Shown here in pieces: positions 54,917 to 64,000 of a stretch of 64,000 nt of DNA. The stretch lies in NCBI RefSeq assembly GCF_905171775.1, contig NC_053492.1, positions 63,263,355-63,327,354 on the forward strand, read 5' to 3'. Made by a program: the position numbers and the translations under genes. Positions within the stretch are counted from its first letter, which is position 1; each line of letters begins with the position of its first letter. Source of the stretch: Rana temporaria. Its lineage: Eukaryota; Chordata; Amphibia; Anura; Ranidae. Below the pieces are notes generated by a model, which did not search any database, had not been told where the DNA came from, and was given only the letters and a program-made list of their open reading frames with translations.

Positions 54917-55438
54917 TGTAGCCATAGTAGAGATGTTACAGTCTATCTAGTGTCTCTTTGTTGTGGATGCACATGTACCGAAACCCCCCCCCCTTTTTTG
55001 TTGTTCCTTTTGTTTTGTTATGTATGTGACCCTCTCCTACCCCCCCCCTTCTTCTCTCTGCTTTCCCATTGCACGTTAACCCGAAGCTCGGAGGCTTGTT
55101 CAGATAATTCTAGCGGGTAGAGGGGCATCCCTCCCCTAGGGGGGTGCTTCAGTGGTGCGGGCGGGGTGATCCATAATGGAATTAGCTTATAATATACCCT
55201 GTATATGATGCTCCTTATTCCCCCAGCCGTGCGCCCTGGCATGGGCATGCCCTAGAAGATATGTTTTAGCAGTATGTTACGCTCGAATGCCCGAGATAAG
55301 ATCCGTTTTGATGTGCACTGCAATATGATGGTTGTACTTCTTGTACTTCAATTATCAGGCCATGTTGGCCATCCGTCTGTATGTTTGTTTTTCCTGTGAA
55401 AAAAAAACCTTTTTGAAAATAAAGATTATATAAAAAAA
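54917..55438 (+). other. LINE 3' untranslated region
   Basis: Contains C runs at 54984 and 55038, a possible polyadenylation signal AATAAA at 55418-55423, and an A-rich end. Confidence 0.8.
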
Positions 55439-55453
55439 AAATATGCATTACTA
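55439..55453. repeat. Target-site duplication, right (L1/Tx1-type LINE)
   Basis: AAATATGCATTACTA, matching 49137-49151; the first two A bases may belong to the LINE tail. Confidence 0.9.
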
Positions 55454-55757
55454 TATAATTGAGCGATTGTCTGTGGTTCAGCAATAAATTTAACTGTAGC
55501 AATATTAAGTCAAACTATAACTGGTGCAAACAGTGTTAAAGTCTTGGCATCAACGAATACAATAAATTAAATGTCCTCGTATGCACACATACAGCCCCAA
55601 TAGCAGGTGGAACTAAGAGTTACTGATGGAGGGGAACTCCTGGAGGTGATTGTCAAGTACCTGGCACATAATTATCAGTGTTGGCCGGTATTCGATGGGA
55701 CCCTTCTTTAGGTGTGCACATGCAGTTGTCCAGCAGATGCAGCAGGTGGCTAATGGG
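55454..55757. other. Unassigned non-coding interval
   Basis: No gene. Flank between the LINE and the PLE foldback. Confidence 0.4.
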
Positions 55758-55772
55758 CTGATAAACAAGGTG
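55758..55772. repeat. Target-site duplication, left (PLE foldback 2)
   Basis: CTGATAAACAAGGTG, identical to 56991-57005. Confidence 0.9.
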
Positions 55773-56990
55773 CAAAAAATGGAAAAAGTGCGCTTATCTA
55801 TAACAATAATAAAAACAGCTGCAAACTCAAAATGTTTATACAAACAAAAGATACTATGAAAAGAAGGAATGGAGTTGCGCTAAAAAAACGTGACTTTATC
55901 AAAAAATAGTGAACACTATAAAGTCCCAAAAGAAGAAGAAAAATCTTCTTTATTCCAATATCAACTCTGTGAAAGTTCTGTGCATAATCAGATAATCATG
56001 TGGAATCACAACGTGTGGAAAGATCTGGATCAATGTTCCCTGAGAGTGCTGACCCTTACCAGATATTCAGATCCAAAGGATCAAGCCAAGCGGATTAGCC
56101 ACACACCTGGGCTGCATAGGAGATCAGGATCTTGATAAGGTCTTCCCAGCAGTGGATCAGTGGAACATCCAGAAAGCAAAAAAAATAAAACTAGATAGTG
56201 TGACATTGTCAGGTAATCACACACAGAAATTCCCCCTGTGACTGGCAGACGGACAGTGTGACATGCAAACCACCACCTAAAAACACACTGACCCTTACCA
56301 GAGATCTGGGTATAAACAAATCGAAAACACACGGGGGATATGGGCAGCCACTGGAAATGAATTCTCCCACAGACAATCCTCGGATTCACCAAAGTGTATT
56401 AGACAATCCGCGGTCTCTCTCCTGTCTCCTTCGTTTGACATGTGCCCGCACATGTCAAACGAAGGAGACAGGAGAGAGACCGCGGATTGTCTAATACACT
56501 TTGGTGAATCCGAGGATTGTCTGTGGGAGAATTCATTTCCAGTGGCTGCCCATATCCCCCGTGTGTTTTCGATTTGTTTATACCCAGATCTCTGGTAAGG
56601 GTCAGTGTGTTTTTAGGTGGTGGTTTGCATGTCACACTGTCCGTCTGCCAGTCACAGGGGGAATTTCTGTGTGTGATTACCTGACAATATCACACTATCT
56701 AGTTTTATTTTTTTTGCTTTCTGGATGTTCCACTGATCCACTGCTGGGAAGACCTTATCAAGATCCTGATCTCCTATGCAGCCCAGGTGTGTGGCTAATC
56801 CGCTTGGCTTGATCCTTTGGATCTGAATATCTGGTAAGGGTCAGCACTCTCAGGGAACATTGATCCAGATCTTTCCACACGTTGTGATTCCACATGATTA
56901 TCTGATTATGCACAGAACTTTCACAGAGTTGATATTGGAATAAAGAAGATTTTTCTTCTTCTTTTGGGACTTTATAGTGTTCACTATTTT
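55773..56990 (-). mobile_element. Penelope-like foldback insertion 2
   Basis: Same plan as 45115-46326. In minus orientation a PLE tail (56445 to 55773) ends with TTAGCGCAACTCC and, further on, AAGCGCACTTTTTCC. Its inverted copy (56448-56990) abuts the right duplication and lacks the final 130 bp. Both arms are 543 bp with about two substitutions visible, and the loop is 2 bp (56446-56447). No protein is encoded. Confidence 0.85.
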
Positions 56991-57005
56991 CTGATAAACA
57001 AGGTG
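56991..57005. repeat. Target-site duplication, right (PLE foldback 2)
   Basis: Second copy of CTGATAAACAAGGTG. Confidence 0.9.
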
Positions 57006-57289
57006 GGTCTCTCCTGCATTAGCTGTGTCAGTGCTGAGATAAGCATGGATGTTTAGCTCACCCCTCCTGGTACACAGGATCACTTGGTAATCTGCAGTCC
57101 TCTGAAATCAGGTCACACAAGTCTCTCTGCTCAGATTCTCACAAGGCTCACAGGTCTTAGCCCTCTGGTCCCTTATTCTAGGCAAACAGGCACACACAGG
57201 TCCTCTCTCTTAGGCTCTCCATACAAGGTTCTGTTTGACTGTTTCTTTGATGTGGCTGCTCAGCTTGGCTTCTCTTTGGCAAAAGCTTG

Positions 57290-58339
57290 TGTAGTGGACT
57301 GCTACTGTTGGGCAGGCGCTGCATTAAATTTGGAGGGGAGTCTGAATGTTAGTTGACTCAGACACATATCATTTTGACTAAATTTGGCCTCTGTTTCAGC
57401 CATGGCTGAGCTGGGAGTAACCACTGTTGTTCGCCTGGGTGTGTTGTTATCACACCAGGCCAAAGGGTGGCAGCAGCTCAGTCTGGGTGATATTGGGTGT
57501 CCCCCTCGGCAGCCAATCAGTGGGGGTTGATTGTGCCGCTGTGCATGCTGGAAGGGATACTTAAGGAACAGACATAGTTGGACCGAGGTCATCGGTCATT
57601 GGCCTGTCGTTCCACCACCTCGTGGCCCTCCTGGCCGGGGGTGCGTGCTCCTGGCTCCAGGACCACGTTGGTCTGGGGTTGTGATCTGTTTGAGTAGGCC
57701 CAGTAGTCAGACTGGGTCTGCGCTGTCAAGGTGATCCTGTGCTGTCTGTCCTGGAGGGAGGAAGCCGCTTCATGAAAGACCTATCTTGGAGAGAACCAAG
57801 CAAGAGGCTGTTATCTCGGGAGAGGCCTGGAAACTTCATCTAAGGATGCACCATATATTGAGAGGCTTGATGATGATCGCCTATCAGACTTGAGTTCTAC
57901 AGAAGTTAATCTGGAGAGATCCGGGTGCTGAATCCTGTGTTAGGGGATTCTGGACCGAAAGTATCTCCATTCAAAGGAAGGTCTGTGGCAGAGACTGTAC
58001 TTTGTTCCATGCGCCATTCTGGCTGCTAGGCCAGTGAGAGGGACCTAACTGGGTGCGCAAAACCCACTCTGTTTAGAGTGGTGACGAAAGCTGTGTTGCT
58101 GGAAGCAGGAGTGTTTCCGGATTGAAATTACGCACCTGAACCTATCTACTTGTTTACCCTTCCACCTCTTCAACCACTTCTTCTTTCTTACCAAGTTCTG
58201 CAAAATAAATCTTAGAAAAGAAGTGTGAAGTGTGGACATTGAACTTTTTCAACTCTCATCTACTACCCTGGACGGTGAGGAGAAAGAGGTAACATGCCGC
58301 CCGACAATACTCAGCAGATCCTTTAGGGGTAGTGCTACA
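57290..58339 (+). mobile_element. LTR-like unit 1 (diverged)
   Basis: Aligns along its length with 59248-61788 (minus the hAT): TTAAATTTGGAGGGG, GTGCATGCTGG near a TATA-like GGGATACTTAAGG, GGACCACGTTGGTC, ATTCYGGACC, GGTCTGTGGCAGAGA and GAGGTAACATGCC. It ends AGTGCTACA at 58339; TGTAG at 57290 is the likely start. No flanking duplication was found, so the start is approximate. Confidence 0.6.
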
Positions 58340-59247
58340 CTCACAAAGACTCACATGTCTCTTCTCATCTGTATGCAGGGATTGGTGCCCCTTGTAGTCC
58401 AAGCCCCTATTCAGTTCCATTGTGCAGCCTTCTTTAGGAACTATATGTCCCATGATCCTCTTGTGCTTTCCATGGATTGGTCCACTGACTCTGCTGTCAG
58501 AAGGGGGGCGGGGAGTGTGAAAGAGCAAGCTGAGGATTACCACAGAGTGCAAGAGCAGAGAACTGGCTGCATGCACACAGCCTAGTGCTCCTGTCACACC
58601 ATGCAGTATCCTGGCAGAGGAAAGGGGGTGAGGGAGGGAGGGGAGGAATCTGCACACAGCCCGCAGCCATCCCTGGCTTATTATAGCCCTATTATAGTTA
58701 AAAAAGTGGCCTTTACTACTGCTTTAAAGCTTATATATTGCTTGTTATCTTTTGCCGTTAAGAGGCTGAGCATGTTCTTGCCCTCTCTCCTGCCCAGTTT
58801 TTTTAAAGGGGAAGAGCAGAGAGAGGTGACTGACAGTCACCACACTCTGCTCAGAGCAGGCTGAGAACTGAGCAATCAGCGGTCATGTGATCGCTCAGTT
58901 CTTGGACTTAGATTCGGTGGGGAACAGCTGGAGCATCACATGGAGGCAAGTAGATGTGTTTTTTTTATTATAACCCCACATATCTCTTTTAAGAATAGTC
59001 TAGAGCCCTAACTCTCTTGCCCGTCACAGACAGTGTCATATGTGCAGCTGTTCTCCCTCTCCTTGGCAGTAAGGAGAGGAGGAGAGGATGAGACAACACA
59101 GGACCCTTGTAAGGCTGTGCTGCAGCCACTGTAAGCTAGGTGAGAGTCTACCCACCTCCCCAGGACATCAGAGCACATTGATTGGCTGCTGTGCAGCCTG
59201 GGCGGAAGAGGACTGCTAGGAACCACCCGGAACTATGGAAAATGTAG
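58340..59247. other. Interval between the two LTR-like units
   Basis: 908 bp with no gag/pol-like frame, no tRNA-like primer-binding site just after 58339 and no polypurine tract just before 59248. This argues against it being the body of a retroelement. Confidence 0.6.
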
Positions 59248-60132
59248 TGTAGCGCATGGTTACTTTTCAGAACCGGTGCTAGTGTAAATTTAGAGGGGGT
59301 CAGAGAGTTAAGTGACTCTAACCATGTTTGGCTGTGCTGTGGGTTCATGCTGCCATGTCTGGGGTGCTGATCGAACCCCAGGCCGACAGGTGGCAGCAGT
59401 GGAGTCAAGAATTTGAATGCTTTTTCCCAGCAGCCTATGAGGAGGAGGGTTTCCTCGCTGTGCATGCTGGGGAAGGGTATTTATGGGGCAGACGCCATTT
59501 GCTTGGGTCTTCTTCCCGTGTGGCGCCCACCTTCAGGGTATCCATACCATGGCACCCTGGCAAAATGGCCTTCCGGGCCGGGGTGTGCGTGCTACGCGGT
59601 GTTCCTGGTTCCGGGACCACGTTGGTCCAGAACATTTGAGCTGTGGCTGGGGCCCAGTGATTGACTGGGTCCCCAATCTGATGAGGTTCTGAGCGTTAGT
59701 CCTGTTAGAGGAAGCTGTTCAGTGGAAAGTCTGCCTGAGGAGTGCCAAGAGAGGCTGGTGTTCCAAGAGGGTCCTGAACATCCACCGGGGACCAAGGTAA
59801 CCGGGTACTGAGAGGCTGGACGTGGGTCGCCTATCAGTCGGTAACCTAACCAAAACTACCTGAAGGAGATCCAGGTGTGGAATCTGCTAAAGAGGATTCC
59901 GGACCACTATTGTCTACATTGTTTAAACCATAGGTAGGGTCTGTGGCAGAGATGTATGCCCAAGTTCCGACATTCTCGCTGCCAGGCTGGTGAGAGAGGC
60001 CTGTCCAGGTGCGCTACACCAATTCCGGCTGGAGTGGTGAAGTAGAAGTTGTCGTTGGAAGCAGGACTGTTACCCTATCATATACACCTGAATCTGCCAT
60101 TTCCTTATTTCTTCTATTTCTCTACTCTTCAC

Positions 60133-61647
60133 TAGTGTTGCTCACGAATATTCGCATTGCGAATATTCGGCTCGAATATAGCATATTCGAGAAATCGCGC
60201 TATATTTCGAATTTCGCGGTGAATATTCGCAATTCCGAATATTCGCATTTTTTCAATTTGATTTTTAAAACAGATCACATCCTATCGACGTCTAAAAGCA
60301 TTGCTGGTATGATTAGAGACCCTGGGCAGAGTAGCTAAGCTGAGGCGATCCTTTTATGTTGCCAAATTGAAAAAAAAAATATTGCGATTTTTCGCTATTG
60401 CGAATGCGAAAATAATTGCGAATTTTCGATAACTGTGGTAGGAGAACTCTGATTGTCTCTGATGCAAAAGGGGGGGGGGCTTTGTGTATGTGTATGTTAT
60501 GAATATTTGTATGTTTGATATTATTATTTTTTGTAAGAAGGAAAAAATTGCGCATACCTTAAAAAAGGGGAGAATACAGCAGCAACTCAAAAATGTTATA
60601 CAACATAAATTAATACAAGACAGAAAATGGAGTCGCTCTACAAGAATAAAAAATATGTCTAGTGACAAGACATGTGGGCAAATTATAAAATAAGCAAGCG
60701 CAAATAACTTGTGAAATACACAGTGAAACAAATATATAAAGAAATATAGTCCCAATAATAGAAAAATAATCTTTCATAAAAATGTCTTTGATATGTGAAG
60801 TGAAAAAAAGTCCAAAGCATGCAGCATGAACGTGTTCAATCTTTAAGGTGTTTGATTGACAAACGGCTGTGACAGATGGATAGAGTAAAGAATCACCACC
60901 AATGCAAAACACTTTTTATTTTCTATTGTAAAATATCAAGAATATTCTGAGCCAATCAGAGTGCTCCTTCTGCATTTGCCGAATATTCGCAATTATTTTG
61001 TATTGTAAAATATCAAGAATATTCTGAGCCAATCAGAGTGCTCCTTCTGCATTTGCCGAATATTCGCAATTATTTTGTATTGTAAAATATCAAGAATATT
61101 CTGAGCCAATCAGAGTGCTCCTTCTGCATTTGCCGAATATTCGCAATTATTTTGTATTGTAAAATATCAAGAATATTCTGAGCCAATCAGAGTGCTCCTT
61201 CTGCATTTGCCGAATATTCGCAATTATTTTGTATTGTAAAATATCACGAATATTCTGAGCCAATCAGAGTGCTCCTACAGCATTTGTCGAAATTGCGCAA
61301 TAAATATCGCATTCGCATGTTGCGATATTTCGATAAAATATCACGAATATTCTGAGCCAATCAGAGCGCTCCTCCAGCATTTCTCGAAATTGCGCAATAA
61401 ATATCGCATTCGCATGTTGCGATATTTCGATAAAATATCACGAATATTCTGAGCCAATCAGAGTGCTCCTACCGCAGTTATCAAAAAAATCGCAATTATT
61501 TTCGCATTCGCAATAGCGAAAAATCGCAATAATTTCATTTCGATAAAATATCACGAATATTCGAATTTAGCGAATATATCTCGAATATTCGAATATATAT
61601 TCGAGATATATCGCGAAATCGAATATGGCATATTCTGCTCAACACTA
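60133..61647. mobile_element. 1.5-kb non-autonomous hAT, copy B
   Basis: Same ends as copy A (TAGTGTTGCTC, GCTCAACACTA) with its own perfect 8-bp duplication CTCTTCAC (60125-60132, 61648-61655). It differs from copy A by a few substitutions (for example C/T at 22734 against 61201) and homopolymer lengths (nine G against seven). The same captured PLE tail and tandem units are inside. Confidence 0.93.
60928..61530. repeat. Tandem repeats inside hAT copy B
   Basis: Same number and order of units as in copy A: about 81-bp units followed by longer variants with ATTGCGCAATAAATATCGC. Confidence 0.9.
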
Positions 61648-61792
61648 CTCTTCACCAAGTTCTACCGTTTTTACCCGGCTGGGTAATAAAAAGCACATAA
61701 AAAGACATGTGGACATTCCATTTACTGCAACATGAGGTAACATGCCACCCAAAACAAACCAGCAGCTCCTTCGGGGGTAAGTGCTACAGTAG

Positions 61793-62300
61793 AATCCAGA
61801 AAAAGTTTGCTAATAAACCACAGACTCGATGGGCTGCAAGTCCCAGCAGTGACAGGGGTCTGAGAAAGGAAAAAGGGGGAGAGCGAGCATGGGTTTTGAG
61901 CAGTTTTTTGGAGGACAGTGAAAGGTGAATATTAAAGTGAACTGTTGTGTTGGAGAGCTGTGCCTGGAGGGCTCACCATGGTGTTGGAAATACAGAGAAA
62001 GATTCTACTGCCACATCAACACAGAGATCACAGCTGATGACACCATGTGCAGACAGAGAGTGAGAGGAGGCAAAATCACAGATTTTTTGGTGGAGAGAAG
62101 CTGAAGGTCACAGCTTTTTCGCCCATTGCCTAAAGAGACAGTGTCACCTATTTTTTGGATACAGTTTGGGCACTTCCAACCGGTATTGTAAAACCTACTC
62201 AAAGCTGAGAACTCCAACACCAGAACTTTGGGATCCAATGATCATAAAAACAGTGGCCAGTGGAAGGGGTATGAATAGATTAATGTCAATTTAGTTCTGA
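61793..62300. other. Unassigned non-coding interval
   Basis: No gene or element end seen. Confidence 0.4.
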
Positions 62301-62739
62301 ATGCCGCGTACACACCATCACTTTATGTGATGAAAAAAAACGACGTTTTTAAAAACATCACTTTAAATGACCGTGTGTGGGGGAAAACGTTGTTTTATGT
62401 CTTGTGAAAAACGACAAAAAAAAATTGAAGCATGCTTCAATTTTATGTTTCGTTTTTAAAAACGTCGATTTTTACTTCACAGAAATTGACCGTGTGTAGC
62501 AAAAAACGACGTTAAAAAAGAAGTTTTTACACCCGCGTATGCCCAGAAGCTAGTTATGAAGCGAGCTTCAATGGAAAAACGTGGTGAACGTAACCTCGCT
62601 TTGCTAGAGCATTGTGAAAAAACGATGGTGTGTAGGCAACTTCGTCTTTGAAAATTGAAGTTTCCAAAACGTCATTTTTTACTTCACAGAAAATGTCGTT
62701 TTTTTTCATCACATAAAGTGATGGTGTGTACGTGGCATA
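62301..62739. mobile_element. Foldback MITE, TGCCGCGTACACAC family
   Basis: ATGCCGCGTACACACCATCAC start and GTGATGGTGTGTACGTGGCAT end, a long perfect-to-near-perfect inverted repeat extending through ACATAAAGTGATG. The inside carries AAAACGACG/CGTCGTTTT-type inverted words. Confidence 0.85.
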
Positions 62740-62849
62740 AGTATCACCCCTTTGTAGGGATCTCCCTGGTTTTAGTTCTTAGGGTCAGAGACATTTGCCC
62801 TGCAGTTTATAGTGTTATACAATATTGGTATCAGTTATTGTTCACTATT

Positions 62850-63007
62850 ATTGCTACTTAATTTATCATGTTCCTACATGTGTTGCACAAATAATATTCC
62901 CTCTTTAGCCTTGGTGTACCGGAAACAGTGACATTGCCAGGAAGGTCGTTGACATCCAGAGTCAATGGACCCAAACATCAAGGCTCCTTTGGGGGTAAGC
63001 CCTACAT
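62850..63007 (+). mobile_element. Possible LTR 3' fragment
   Basis: AAGGCTCCTTTGGGGGTAAGCCCTACA at 62980-63007 resembles the last bases of the two LTR-like units. Upstream similarity is weak, so this is tentative. Confidence 0.35.
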
Positions 63008-63169
63008 AGGTATACATAAATATTTGAATGGCCATAGCCTGGCCACATTTCCACTTTAAATGCCAACACTAAAGAATAACAAAGCCAGCCCTCCCTAAGG
63101 CTGGCCATATGCTCTAAGATGGCCACACTAAACAGCGTAGATGGCCAAATCTCTCCTGCCAGCTATATT

Positions 63170-63554
63170 ATTCAGACAGTCACATCCGTAACTGTCTGGA
63201 TACCCAAACAATGGCTGCATCTTATTGGGTAATTCTCAGCCCAGCTCCACGGTTGGTTGGCCCTACACTTACTACCTCCCTGACCAATCAGGTCTCAGGA
63301 CAAGCTTCCTTATAGGCTGGAAGGAGAATTAGGAATACTCGCTATTGTCACACAAATGGGTGGGCCCGGGGCGCAGTTCTCTGCGCCCTGAGCCCACCCT
63401 TTTTTGAAGCAAATTTGGAGCCTCAAGCTCTAATTGTGTGCTTAAAAAAAACCATTGGAATGCATGCGTCCGGCGCCCTGCATGTAGATTAGGGGCTGGA
63501 CGCATGGATTAGGGTGGTGGCGCCCCTGCACCCCATATGGACAGGCAGCCACTG
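63170..63554 (-). mobile_element. hAT fragment related to the 740-bp palindrome arms
   Basis: Ends in GGCAGCCACTG at 63554 (a hAT terminus in reverse). It shares GCATGCGTCCG, CATGTAGATTAGGGG, GGCGCCCCTGCA and CTGAGCCCACCCTTTTTTGAAGC with the arms at 38547-39133 and 39772-40358, with many differences, so it is an older copy of that family. Confidence 0.7.
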
Positions 63555-64000
63555 CCCAGCTCCTTTCATTTTCATATCAGGAGATGCCTGGTGGGAGGAT
63601 GCCAACTGGGCCACCCGCAGCCCAAATTTCTGACACTTCATCAAGAATTTGACAAAATTCACTCCATGTATGCCCAGCTTTACTCTATCCAAACCTCATT
63701 ATTCGTACATTTTAATGCCATATTTTCCCTTTTTGAACATGGAGTATCAACTCCAGAGAAAAATATTTAGCTTGCAGTGCTCCAGCACCACTTTGAGTAA
63801 CATTTAACTTGTAAGTAATGAACTGATTATAACACCCATTATAGCAGAAGTTTTTCACCGAATGATAACCTTTTGAACTTAAATGCACTCATTCGGAAAT
63901 AAACATTGCACAACCTCGACTGAATGTATTGCGGACACCATAATGTTTAAAGACTTCATAAAGTTTTAATGGAAAGAACTGCGGGAAGCAAGTGTCACCG
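63555..64000. other. Unassigned non-coding interval
   Basis: No gene or element recognised up to the window edge. Confidence 0.4.

Larger units (their letters stand above)
49152..55438 (+). mobile_element. End-to-end L1/Tx1-type LINE
   Basis: A 6.3-kb non-LTR retrotransposon with a short 5' leader (113 nt), two open frames, a 658-nt spacer between them, a 522-nt 3' UTR and an A-rich end after AATAAAGATTATAT. The perfect 15-bp duplication shows a single, fairly recent insertion. The presence of ORF1 and sequence upstream of it indicates no 5' truncation, or only a slight one. Lesions in ORF2 make this copy non-autonomous. Confidence 0.93.
59248..61788 (+). mobile_element. Solo LTR (unit 2), split by hAT copy B
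   Basis: TGTAGCGC...GTGCTACA has the TG...CA ends of an LTR with short inverted termini, and GTAG flanks both sides (59244-59247, 61789-61792), a 4-bp duplication. About 1.02 kb long once the hAT is removed. A TATA-like GGGTATTTATGGG is near 59475 and an AATAAA-like GGTAATAAAAAGC near 61685. The flanking duplication around one LTR alone means a solo LTR formed by recombination. Gypsy-like or retroviral origin cannot be told without internal genes. Confidence 0.75.

Noticed and set aside
57290..61788. Complete LTR retrotransposon with 0.9-kb interior
   Set aside because: No primer-binding site, polypurine tract or gag/pol; the right unit has its own 4-bp duplication.
1..64000. CRISPR array
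   Set aside because: The tandem repeats have no unique spacers of constant length and the sequence is clearly eukaryotic.

Overview
The window looks like transposon-rich, gene-poor vertebrate chromatin, most probably from a frog and perhaps a ranid. That inference rests on the mix of elements (Penelope-like, L1/Tx1-like, CR1 and L2 LINEs, Tc1 transposons, several hAT families, many TTAA-flanked short elements) and on my recollection that such repeats are abundant in frog genomes. No database was searched. I found no host exon, tRNA or rRNA. Every coding stretch I can support belongs to a mobile element, and all but one are visibly broken.

Layout. 1-9.5 kb: nested non-autonomous DNA elements, including a Penelope-like insertion inside a TTAA-flanked element and a minisatellite-bearing hAT inside another MITE. 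9.8-14.1 kb: Penelope-like retroelement (PLE) sequence, with an RT plus GIY-YIG reading frame broken by two stops. 15-21 kb: short MITEs and unassigned DNA. 21.6-24.7 kb: a degenerate CCCTAA-type array split by a 1.5 kb hAT and a PLE tail. 25.9-30.4 kb: TTAA elements, an AT microsatellite, a Tc1 remnant and a PLE tail. 31.3-33.3 kb: a three-level nest. 34.1-37.1 kb: a minisatellite and a CR1 LINE split by an L2-like LINE. 38.5-40.4 kb: a 740-bp-arm inverted repeat. 42-43 kb: GA-rich DNA. 43.2-44.8 kb: a second Tc1 remnant. 45.1-46.3 kb: a PLE foldback. 49.15-55.44 kb: an end-to-end L1/Tx1-type LINE with a 15-bp target-site duplication (TSD). 55.8-57.0 kb: a second PLE foldback. 57.3-61.8 kb: two LTR-like units, the second split by another copy of the 1.5 kb hAT.

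Most interesting signals. (1) Two independent PLE-tail insertions share one palindromic architecture and are each bounded by a 15-17 bp TSD, suggesting snap-back self-priming during integration. (2) Four hammerhead-ribozyme-like motifs sit at the heads of PLE tails, and all carry one extra nucleotide between the CUGANGA box and stem II. (3) Two nearly identical 1.5 kb hAT copies with perfect 8-bp TSDs point to recent movement. All coordinates come from reading by eye; boundaries without a stated TSD are approximate.
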